Assembly: GCA_021464525.1 (NCBI GenBank)
Contig: JADRCO010001326.1
Location: 1 to 20,248 of the forward strand
Direction of reading: 5' to 3'
From: Rhizophagus sp. LPA8_4_AMF
Lineage: Eukaryota; Glomeromycota; Glomeromycetes; Glomerales; Glomeraceae
DNA: 20,248 bases
In this document: positions 10,330 to 20,020 of the stretch, in pieces
How positions within the stretch are numbered: the stretch's first letter is position 1
How the letters are laid out: each line of letters begins with the position of its first letter
Program-made: the position numbers and the translations under genes
The notes under the pieces: model-generated
Databases searched by the model: none
Seen by the model: the letters and a program-made list of their open reading frames with translations, nothing else
What the model was told of the DNA's origin: nothing

Positions 10330-11041
10330 AAGAGTAGCACCAATTTTTTTTAGTTATATAGAATTATAATAAAACTTATAAATTCTTAATTTTGGCCAGT
10401 TCTATAGATATCGGCCAATTTTAGACAAATTATTGGCTTAAAAATAAAAGTTTTAATGTAAAGAAAAAAATATAAATTCTAGATTAAAAAAAAACACCAA
10501 TTTTTTTTTTACTGTGCTTTTATTATTTAACAATTACGAATAAAATTTTTAAATAATAAAAATTCATTTAAAGATTTTTAACTGGCGGTGATATAGTTGC
10601 AAACTTGCAATTCATCTAGTTATATAAATTTGTAACATATCAATTATTTATAATATCTTAAACTTATTTTTATTATATAAGGAAAAGGTTACATATTTTC
10701 CTATAATTAATGCTAAACAAAAACTAATAAAGAGATATTATCCTTTAATGATAAAAAATATTTTTAAATAAAAAAAGGTTATGAGGTGTAATAAGTTTGC
10801 TGTTTTAATTTAAAAGGAAAATTTCTTAATTGACAAACTATGAAGATGCACCAGAAGTTCAATTCATTTTGAAAGTATCTTTACCTTATAAAAATTATAT
10901 GAAATTCAATGCACACTTTATTTTACCTTAAACTCTTAAGCCATTATTTATAAAGAAAATGTTATAATAAGCTATAATCATATGAAATAAGAAAGAATGA
11001 GATATATTAATAAAAGGAAATACAAGAATATAAAATGCTAC
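10330..11041. other. Intergenic sequence downstream of the kinase gene
   Basis: AT-rich with no gene that I can support. If the donor-like GTAAGT overlapping the kinase stop at 11042 is used, a short 3' exon could lie in 10860-11000. Confidence 0.4.
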
Positions 11042-14000
11042 TTACTTTGTAAAATCAGTAATGTCCATTGTATTATTAGCAATATTATCATCATATTTTG
11101 AAAGATACTTTGTAAAAGGATTAAGTAATCGAGATGTATAAATAGCTTGTGCATGGGTAGTTGATTTGATTTTCTTAACTGATAAAAGATTTTCTTTTCT
11201 GTATTCTTTTGTCTCATTAAATTGCTTTTCAATTTCATAATGATGTTGTTCCTTTTTATCATAATCCCATCCATTTGATGAAAAGATAAATAGGTCAATC
11301 AATTCTTTTATTTCAATTGAATTTGGTCTATTATCTGGATTTCCATCCCAACACCTTTTCATTAAATCAATATAACATTGTGGTGCAATTTGATTATTTA
11401 TTTCAGGTCTAATTCCATTACATATTTTTAATGCTAAAATCTCATCATGAGCATAATCAGCAAAAGGTTGTTTTCCAGTTGCTATAACATACATAATCAT
11501 ACCAAAGCTATATATATCTGCTGCTTGAGTATAATGATTTCCTTTTAATACTTCGGGAGCTACATAAGGCATAACTCCATAAATACTCATTTCATTAATA
11601 TCATCAATTTTTTTACATAATCCCATGTCAGAAACACATGCATCATAATAATTATCTTCATCTTTTGTAAATAATATGTTTCCTATATGAAAATCACGAT
11701 GAACCATTTTTTCTTGATGAATTTTATTAAGACCTTTAATAATATTAGTCAATACATCTAATCCATTCTCCCAATCAAAATTTTCACAATTATTATCTAA
11801 ATAATTATTGAAATTTCCACCTTCTGCATATTCAAGAACCATAATATAATCTTTTGTATCTGGATTTTGAGATATTCCATAAATTTTAAGAATATTATCT
11901 ATCCTTTGATTTGAATATGCTTTAACCTATTAAAATATATTAATATTTATATTGTATATGTAAAATATTACTTTGCTAAAATTATTTTAATTATAAAGAA
12001 ATTCCTACCTCATTTATGAACTCATCAAGAAAATTTTTCGAATTATGTAAACATTTTAAAGCAACTTTTGTGTTTGATTTTCTTTTCCAATCTCCATCAT
12101 ACATTAATAAACCATCTTTCCATATTGCTGAATATACAGTAGAGAAACCACCTTTACCTATCTCTTCAATATTGTTAAACTGATTATATGGTATCCACTC
12201 AAAGATCATTGATAATTCACTAGAGTTATGATTAAAACTTAATTTTATTTCTTGAATTAACCCAGCAATTTTTTTATTGTTATGGTTCATTTGACATGAT
12301 ACACAGCTTTTATTATCTATTTCAAATTCATTACTGTATTTTTTACCACAGTTTTCACAATAATATTTAGATTGAAGAACCAAAATAAAATCTTTTGTAT
12401 TTGGATTTTGAGATACTCCATAACTTTCATTAATTGAATATGCAATCTATTAAAATACAAATATTATTATTATATATATAATTATTCATAATTAAAATAA
12501 TTATAAAAAAATTTTATACCTCATTCAAAAATGTATGATTAATATTTTGTGAATTATACAGGTATTTTAATAAAATCTTTTCATTTAAATTCCTTTCATA
12601 CTTCTTAATTACTTTATTATAATATAATGGTCCATCTTTCCATATTGCTGTAGCAAAGAATCCTTTTCCTATTTCTTTAATGTCAATAAATGCATTGTAT
12701 GATATCCATTCAAATATTAGGGCTTTACTATTGATTTTTAATTGCATTTTTTGGATTAAGTCATCTACTTTCTCATTTCCACTAGTCCAATTTTCAAAAT
12801 CATTTTTTAAATAATCTATTTGGCATAATCTACACCATCTATCTCTACCTTCATACTCATTACCACATTTTAAACAATAAGTATCAAAATATTTGTCAAT
12901 AAAACACAAAATATAAATTTTTGTATCTGGATTTTGAGATATTCCGAAGACAGGCTTATTTATTAAATATGACTCAATCTATAAAAATAATAAGAATTAG
13001 TAGTATTATAATATTCAATGTAAGTTTATAGAAAATTTAAATACCTCACCTCATTCAAAAATTCATCAGTAATGTCTTGTGAATTATGCAAATATCTTAA
13101 ACAAACTTTTTTGTATGAATCTCTTATCAATTTTTTTTCAATTACATCAAAACGTAAGTAACCTTCCTTCCATATTGCTGTAGCAAATTCACCTTTTCCA
13201 TACACCTCTTTAATCTCAATAAACTCATTGTATGGTATCCATTCAAATATTTTGTCATCAGTTTTATTAATTTTTAATTGCATTTTTTGAATGAAGTCAT
13301 CAATTTTCTCATTTCCACTAGTCCAGTTTGTAAAATTATTTTTTAAGTAATTTATTTGGCATGGTATACATCCTAATTTTTCGTATTTATTACCACATTT
13401 AGCACAATATTGATCAAGATGCTCAATGTTAAAAACCAAAATATAAGCTTTTGTATTTGGATTTTGAGATATTCCATAATTACGTTTTCCTTTATATGAT
13501 TCAACCTATCAAAATATGAAAGAAAAAATTAAATAATATATAAATAATACTTTATCCGAATTCATAGAAAATTTTAATACCTCATTTATTAATTCGGTAG
13601 TAATATCTTGTGAAATATTTAAATATTTTAAACAAACTTTTTCATATGAATTTCTTATCAATTTTTTTTTACTTTTATCAAAATGTAAGTAACCTTCCTT
13701 CCAAATTGCTGTAGAAAATCCACCTTTCTCATCCACTTCTTTAATCTCAATAAACTCATTGTATGGTATCCATTCAAATATTTTGTCATCAGTTTTATTA
13801 ATTTTTAATTGCATTTTTTGAATGAAGTCATCAATTTTCTCATTTCCACTAGTCCAGTTTGTAAAATTATTTTTTAAGTAATTTATTTGGCATGGTATAC
13901 ATCCTAATTTTCCGTATTTATTACCACATTTAGAACAATATAGATCAAGATACTTAATGTTAATAACCAAAATATAAACTTTTGTATCTGGATTTTGAGA

Positions 14001-14464
14001 TATTCCATAATTATAGTATCTTTTATAGGATAAAATGGATAAATATAATTTAACCTACCAAAATAAAAAAATAATTAATATTATTAATATTTTAACTAAT
14101 TAATAGAGAAATTTAATACCTTATTTATAAATTCGTCAGTAACATTTTGTAAATCATATAAAAATCTTAATACGACTTTTTCATACGAGTTTCTTTTCCA
14201 TTCCTTATAATAACCATCATAAAATAATGAACCAGTCTTAAATATTGCTGTAGTATAACAATTATCTCCTATTTCTTCAATATCAATAAGCTCATTATAT
14301 GGTATCCATTCAAATACTGCGTCATATTTAAAATTTATTTGCTTTTCTTGAATGAAATTATCAATTATTTCATTCCCACTGGTCCAATTTGCAAAATTTT
14401 CTTCAATGATTTTCTTCCCAGCAGTCAAATCTCCAAAATCTAGATATTCTATATTTTCTTCCAT
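11042..14464 (-). CDS. TKL-like protein kinase with tandem Cys4 plus partial N-lobe exon cassettes (six exons)
   Basis: Proposed exons are 14464-14120, 14054-13581, 13505-13050, 12978-12520, 12446-12009 and 11926-11042, giving 1018 aa. All five introns are short (65, 75, 71, 73 and 82 bp) and phase 0. Each exon 2-5 starts at the kinase alpha-C region (V/I-x-x-Y...YGISQNPDTK), runs into a Cys4 motif (YCxxC...CxxC), then NWTSGNEKIDDFIQ, FEWIPYNEF, a glycine-loop remnant and KVxLKxL, and ends at NE. The final exon completes a full kinase: HRDFHIGN (catalytic Asp about 802), DMG (about 824), APE (about 847-849), DIYSFGM, RCWDGNPDNRP and the family tail AIYTSRLLNP. The canonical Lys is in exon 5 (VALK, about 709). 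An in-frame TAA lies 9 nt upstream of the chosen ATG. Only the last N-lobe looks competent. The gene model is inferred from splice motifs and unbroken phase. Confidence 0.8.
11927..14054 (-). repeat. Tandem duplication of about 530 bp, four copies, in the kinase gene
   Basis: The units (exon plus following intron) start at 14054, 13505, 12978 and 12446, with the final exon at 11926; the spacings are 549, 527, 532 and 520 bp. Units 14054 and 13505 are identical over roughly 170 bp (about 13207-13379 versus 13738-13910). The others are more diverged. The duplication unit joins the YILV strand of one copy straight to the Cys4 N-terminus of the next, which defines the recombination junction. Confidence 0.85.
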
Positions 14465-14805
14465 TGAATATTAAAATTTTTAGGAAAAAAATAGTACAAT
14501 GGTTAAGAAAATATGGCGTATTTATTTATTATTTTTTTTTTTATTTGTGTAATGGTGTAATGATGTACAGTAATATGAAGACGATCAAAGTATCAATTTT
14601 TTGTCGATCATTTCAATTAAGGTTAAATTTTCTTAAAAAAAAAAATTTTATTCATGCAAATCATTCAAAGCATATTAACCAATTAACTTATAAGATTCGT
14701 AGTAACGTAATAAAAAAAAAAGATAAACTATTTTTTATTCTAAATTAATGGTAACATACAAAAAAAAAGAAAAAATAATACAAATACTGTTAACCATATT
14801 ATTAC
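14465..14805. other. Upstream region of the kinase gene
   Basis: AT-rich, presumably holding the promoter and 5' UTR of the minus-strand kinase gene. I could not pick out a specific element. A plus-strand frame here is low-complexity and not credible. Confidence 0.35.
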
Positions 14806-15118
14806 ATAAGTTGGTATTAAAGGATCAACATAGTTTTAAATTCATAGTACTTAACTGAATAACAATAATTATTATATGAAAAAAAAAAAGGCTCAATATT
14901 TTAGTATTTTTTTTAATGAAATTTGCGAATTACGTAATAACAAGTTTAAATTTCATTATTTTAAATTAATACCCTTTTTACAATGAACTATTGGAGTTTG
15001 GACGTTAAACAAATAATTAAGCTTACGTTAATTATGATATTTTTCCAAAACTTAAATATAAATATCATCATTAAATAAAATGAACAGGATAAGATTATAA
15101 ATTATTTATTAGTTATTT
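14806..15118 (+). repeat. Diverged dispersed repeat, copy 2
   Basis: Counterpart of 8003-8310, in the same orientation. It lies about 340 bp upstream of the kinase start codon and may supply part of its promoter. Confidence 0.7.
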
Positions 15119-15224
15119 AACATATAACATTATAACTGTCATATTTTGCCAAAATAAGCATGATTAATTTAGTGAAATTAGTTGGCTGAATTGTCACTAT
15201 CGCGTAATAAAATTATTCCGGAAG

Positions 15225-15540
15225 AATGTGTTTTCTAATATTATTATATCCGGACACAAATTATATATTTCATCAGAATGAATATAACTCTCATCTTTGT
15301 CATCATTATTAAAGAAAATATAAACCATTTTTAGTTAGGTTTCCATTCAAATATTCAAAAAATTTTATTTTTAACGATCATTTTAACGTATTACGGAATT
15401 GTTTAAATTTTTCATATAATAATATCCGTAAAACAATTTATATGTAGTATCCAATCTTTCGTAATTTATAATCTATCAATTTATTAAAGATTAATTCGGC
15501 TTACTTGTTAAAATTATCCAAAAATTGTGGAACTTTTCTA
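15225..15540 (-). pseudogene. Decayed TLDc fragment
   Basis: It aligns with the TLDc part of the intact genes (compare 2690-3060). Position 15275-15330 matches the region around tctatcattattgttaaaagagaatataaa, 15344-15358 matches tttccattcag, and 15466-15510 (taatctatcaatttattaaagattaattcggc) matches the codons for AELILKWIDRLE. Indels and stops abolish any product. It repeats sequence also found at 15970-16135, so it is a separate copy rather than the tail of the gene upstream. The stretch 15541-15969 between them shows nothing I recognise. Confidence 0.65.
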
Positions 15541-15969
15541 TGAGAAAATATTATAATTTTAACGAACATTAAATTATAAAATTAGATGAAATTATTTACT
15601 TTTTTGTATTATATTAAATAATAACATTAAATATGAATATTTTATTTGATTTAAAAATATTAAAGTTTAACAAATAGTACTATACTGTATGTAGGACTAC
15701 ATAAAAAGTATTAGACATACATGATAGTTACTATATACTAAAAGAAAATGTTTTAAAATGTAATAAAATTACGAATAAAATAACAAAATTAAAAGTTTTC
15801 GTGGTAATAATATGTGTACTACACAAATATGTAAATAAAAAAAATTTTTTTTTATTAATTTTAGGTAGCTAATTAATTATACATTTAAAGGTGAGCTTTC
15901 TTAATAGCTGTTTTATATTAAAATGATGGACATGATAACTCCGATTTAATATAGAAACATACTTTAATC

Positions 15970-16135
15970 TACTACATGACTTAAATATAATTTTCATTTT
16001 TATAATTGTTAGGAGATTATCTGTAGCAGTACGAAACTATGATTAAAATTTCCATTCAATTGAGTTATATCCTCCAATAATTTAAATTCTTATAATTTGT
16101 GTTGTTTGATTGTCTATAACTAAATCATCCCTAAA
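15970..16135 (-). pseudogene. Residual TLDc middle segment directly after the MIF4G chimera
   Basis: From 16135 to 16046 one frame reads FRDDLVIDNQTTQIIRI, a stop, then IIGGYNSIEWKF. This corresponds to LLFRGSRDGL...RSRTVIIVKV...EILGGYNPVEWK of the intact TLDc proteins. Further decayed matches (NENYILSHV-like) follow to about 15970. The chimera at 16120-18123 ends inside this debris in another frame. This is what remains of the TLDc domain the gene once had. Confidence 0.75.
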
Positions 16136-18123
16136 GTTAGCTCATTTATCAATGCATCAATATCTCGTTGAGGTTCCCAAGCATTTTTACGTAAATTTAT
16201 AATATCCTAAAAAAAAATAGATATTTAGTCAATAAATAAACATAATAAGAAAAATCCAAAAATATTTAACAAAATTTACCATTAACATAAATTTAATGCG
16301 GTTTGACAAACTTGGAAGCTTTGATATTTCCTCTAAGCGATCGAAATAAGAATTCATATATTTATTTGCCTTCTTATTCTGTTTTGGTTTGGCATGATCA
16401 AGTTGTTTCCCTACCATATTCATTAATATACATAAACTTTCCATTTCCTCCTCTTTAGGTGAGCCTTGAAATATCGATAATTTCTTTATACAATCATGCA
16501 TAATAGCCTCTAGGAGCATGTTTAATTTAAACATTTCACCTATGAATCGTATAAGACCCAGACCTTTTCGTTTAGCTTTTGCAACCGCATAATATTTATC
16601 TGATGTCAAATCTCTTACATTGGAAGGCAATGGAATGTTAATTTTCCAACCTTTCTCAAAATTTTCTTGACAGTAATTAATAAGATAATTTCTAAATAAT
16701 GTACCACCTTGAACAAATTTACCATCGGTATTTTTGATACTTTCATCAACTATTTCAGGGTCAACTCTTTCCATCAACTTACGACAAAGTCCAGCATATA
16801 TTGCACAAAGTTTTGATTCATTACAAGATCTTTCAAATATTAGTCGACTTATTTCTCTTAATACACGTCCATCTCTTTCACCTCTTGACATATTAGCATA
16901 AACAATAATTTGGTCTGATATAGAATCAAATTTTTTCACCGTTAATTTATTTAATAATGCATTAACTTTACGTTGTACCATGTCAAGATGACCTGAACTT
17001 GCTGAAGTTGGTAATAGTGTACTTCCACTTCCAGTACGACCAAGTGTGGCTCGTCCAAAGATGCTCGAAGTAGATGATAAAGAAGCGGAAATGCTTTCTT
17101 CGCTTGTTTTCAGAGGAAAGAATTCCAATTCGATCATTTGATTGAATTGAGACTGATTCGAACTAATACGAGGCCTTGATTTATCACTTGACTTGCTATC
17201 AGGATCCAAAAGACTTAAAAACGTTTCTAATAAATCTTTATATAATTCCTTCGGTAAAATTCTTTTATAAGGTAATACACCATCCATAAATTCTTTGGAA
17301 GATAAATTGTAAAATCTAATAAATGGAATACAGTGTTGTAGAGTATTCTTTAATGTATTGAAATCATCCTTTGAATATTTTTTTAAGTCAGAAGGAAGTT
17401 CTGGATTTTTAGCAAATCCCCATTTAAGCACATGTTCCCAAATTTGAATTTCACTTATTTGAAGGTTATCATCTTGAATAATTGTAATTAAAAGTTTTTC
17501 TGAAATTAAAGTAAAATTTGGAGATTTGAAAATCTTATCTGGTTCCTTTGTAATTAATTTAGTACAATATTTTTGAAGGTCAGAGAACGAATTATTTTCG
17601 AAACATGTTTGATAAACGAAATCAAAATTTTGCTCCATCCAATTTGTCTTGTTTTTGACCAAAAATGATTGTAAACATGCGATTAATTCTTGTAAACTAA
17701 GTTCACTAGCAGCAATCATTACATTAATTATGTCTAAGGTATCATATTCTTTTAAAGAGAGTTTTCCTCCATAAATATATCTACAACCCATAAAAAAAAT
17801 TATATTTTCAGTATTTTCAAAATATCATTACAGTGCTGTAATTAAGAAAACCATTTAAGTTCGTACCTTAAAATTATTGGAAATATCCCTGGTAAAATAT
17901 TTGGTAATTTAATATGTGTCAAGGTTCCTTCATTTTTCTTTTTATTCGTTGATAAAATTCTTCGTAAATAAGGAGAACGATAATATAAAATAACCATGTG
18001 AGCACGGAAAATTTTTACGTCAGGGTCATTACCAACTTCAATAGTAATATCATAATATTCTTCATCATTCAAAATTTCAAGTAAATTATGTGATAATTTT
18101 GGTAAAAAATTATCATCATCCAT
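16120..18123 (-). CDS. BTB-BACK-MIF4G chimera (eIF4G middle domain in place of TLDc), three exons
   Basis: Exon 1 is 18123-17867, exon 2 is 17780-16280 and exon 3 is 16206-16120, predicting 614 aa. Intron 1 (86 bp) is at the same Arg codon as in the paralogues. Intron 2 (73 bp; GTAAAT donor, TGACTAAA branch-like site, TTTTTTTTAG acceptor) restores IKFMLM-DIINLRKNAW, the conserved end of the eIF4G core. Residues about 20-125 are BTB and about 125-240 BACK-like; paralogue similarity stops near SRPRIS (about 292). A Ser/Thr/Gly-rich linker follows (PLKTSE, GRTGSGS), then a full MIF4G domain from about 353 to 600: VQRKVNALLNKLT, FDSISDQIIVYAN, CRKLMERVDPEI, GGTLFRNYL, GLGLIRFIGEMFKLNML, GKQLDHAK. 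MIF4G HEAT repeats bind eIF4A in known eIF4G. The chimeric role (BTB/CUL3 linked to translation) is inference. Confidence 0.85.
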
Positions 18124-19984
18124 TTTTTAATAAATTTGTTTAACGAAAGGAATGAGAAAAAAATTAATCCTAATAAATAAATGGTTAAGCCTTATCTGTT
18201 ATATTCTGTGTAACTATTTAAATAATAATAACCGGAACAAGTTTTTCCGATCGTCGTACAAAGAATTTTTTGTACAGTATAATAAATTTTAAATAATAAC
18301 TATTCAAGTATAAATAAAAACGAGGAGCAGGTTAAGAATTTAAAATTAATTTTATGTACAATTGAACGACATTTAATGTTATATATCCGTATACATTTTT
18401 TTTTAGATAGATCTAATAACTAAGGTGATTTTGATGAACTTGTAAATACATGATTTGCATTTCTAAATTGAAAATATAATAATCATTCGATATAAAGTAT
18501 TATACTACACTTTTAATAAAAACTTATTAATGCTACGACAACCTTTCAAAAATATTAAAAATTGAATGGAGTTAAGTTAAATAAAGTAAAATTAAAATGG
18601 AATAACTTTAATTTAATAATTTAAACCAAAGTTATTCTTGAATATAAAAAGAAATATGATCCAATTAGAATTACTCTTACGAAATCTTTAAATTTATTTT
18701 ATTTGATATAAATGGATATTAAACTCGCTGCCGAATATGTCTTTAAATCAAAGTTTGTATTTTAAAAATTATTTTAAGTGTTTTCTGATGGATATAATTT
18801 GGCATATGTAACATGAAATGATACGTACTGTATATCATTTATATTGGTGTTTTGAGGTTGCAGAAGTTGCGGTGTATTCAATAACTATTCAATATGTTTC
18901 GATTGATAACATAGAAATTTCTGTCTCATCATTACATTAGATGTCCATAGAAGTGTGAAACCATGATCAGTTGGAAATTTAGAATAATCTTATAAGGTTA
19001 TTTGAATTCATAAATTAATATTTTTTTTGTTAAGTTTAGAGGAGACCTGTATGAATAATTACAGTTTGTGTTGGTTTAATGCTTTTTGGTATTATTATTT
19101 AAACTTCGAAACTTCGAAGCAACGTTGCCTTTCATTACTCATACAAGAGTTTTCATTATTCAAGAATGAGCCTGTTTGAAAAATTAAAAACAATTATCTT
19201 TATTATAAACAAATATCATATACTGTTATAAATGTTAGAAATAGTGGTGAGCTGATTATTTGAAAATAAAATCTTACTGTTAACCAAGCGATTTGACCGG
19301 CGGTTAATTATCTGGTTAATAATAAAAAAATGTTTAAAGTTTTTTTAGACTGCATATTATATGTGGACTGTGGAGAGATCTGGTAATTCCGTAATTGACA
19401 AGATTGTAAAAGGGCTGGAAGATTATGCTTTATGTTTTTTCATATTATGTTTTCTACGTTTTTTTAAATTCTATGAAAATGTTCCAAATAGTTATTTCAT
19501 TTAATTCATGTTTTTTTAAAAAAAAATTATTTGAAGGAATGTGAACGATTTTTTTTTAAAATAAAAAGATATTGCAATCTTTTATCATAAAATTCGTATA
19601 AATTTCATGCATTATTTCATTAAGAATAAATAAATGTTATACCAGCATATTTCAAAAAAAAGTCATCTATAATTATTTTTATATATAGGCATATAAAATT
19701 TGAGAAAGGATTGATCAGAATTTGTTAATTGGCAAATCTTAAATAAGAAATAATTATTAAAAATTTTCTGTAACATGACCTTTGGCCCGCGCTATGCATG
19801 AGCACGATGATTAATGACACGTATTAGACACTATTCGAACTTGACTGTATGGCACGGAATGATAAATAAATTTTGAAAGAAGAGAATTTAGTGAGAATTT
19901 TAATATAAATTATATTATTTAATAATAATTTATCAAAAATTTAATATGTACAAAAATATATATACAAAAAAGGGAAAATTTATT
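18124..19984. other. Upstream region of the chimera and gene-free sequence
   Basis: The first 140 bp resemble the 5' flank of the paralogue at 4734-6225 (aattaatcc, aagcc, cttat, ctgtgtaac). Beyond about 18260 I see AT-rich sequence with no supported gene. Less AT-rich patches at 19277-19320 and 19770-19860 remain unassigned. Confidence 0.4.
18197..18214 (-). promoter_or_regulatory. Conserved upstream block, chimera gene
   Basis: On the plus strand it reads tgttatattctgtgtaac, 74-91 bp upstream of the ATG. It is similar to 4084-4101 and 6302-6319, so the chimera appears to keep the ancestral BTB-family promoter. Confidence 0.4.
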
Positions 19985-20002
19985 TCTCACCCCGGGGTGA
20001 GA
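19985..20002. repeat. 18-bp perfect GC-rich palindrome
   Basis: TCTCACCCCGGGGTGAGA is fully self-complementary. A third half-site (ACTCACCCTC) lies at 20011-20020. It is strikingly GC-rich against the AT-rich background. It could be a dimeric transcription-factor site or a transposon end. Confidence 0.6.
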
Positions 20003-20020
20003 TTGTTATTACTCACCCTC

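Noticed and set aside
10124-10369. 81-aa plus-strand frame
   Set aside because: Lies almost entirely in the candidate MITE and runs across its terminal repeat; a chance frame.
9912-10440. Possible larger inverted repeat (ccaattttaaaatcgg...ggccgat versus atcggccaatttt) around the MITE
   Set aside because: The match is short and gapped; too weak to call a larger element.
11038-11298. Second minus-strand frame at the kinase 3' end
   Set aside because: Overlaps the kinase C-terminal exon in another frame; no independent evidence.
14464-14748. 94-aa plus-strand frame upstream of the kinase gene
   Set aside because: Lys/Ile/Phe-rich low-complexity sequence typical of AT-rich spacers.
18600-18637. 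10-bp inverted repeat GAATAACTTT/AAAGTTATTC with an 18-nt loop
   Set aside because: AT-rich hairpins of this size are expected by chance here, and there is no gene context.
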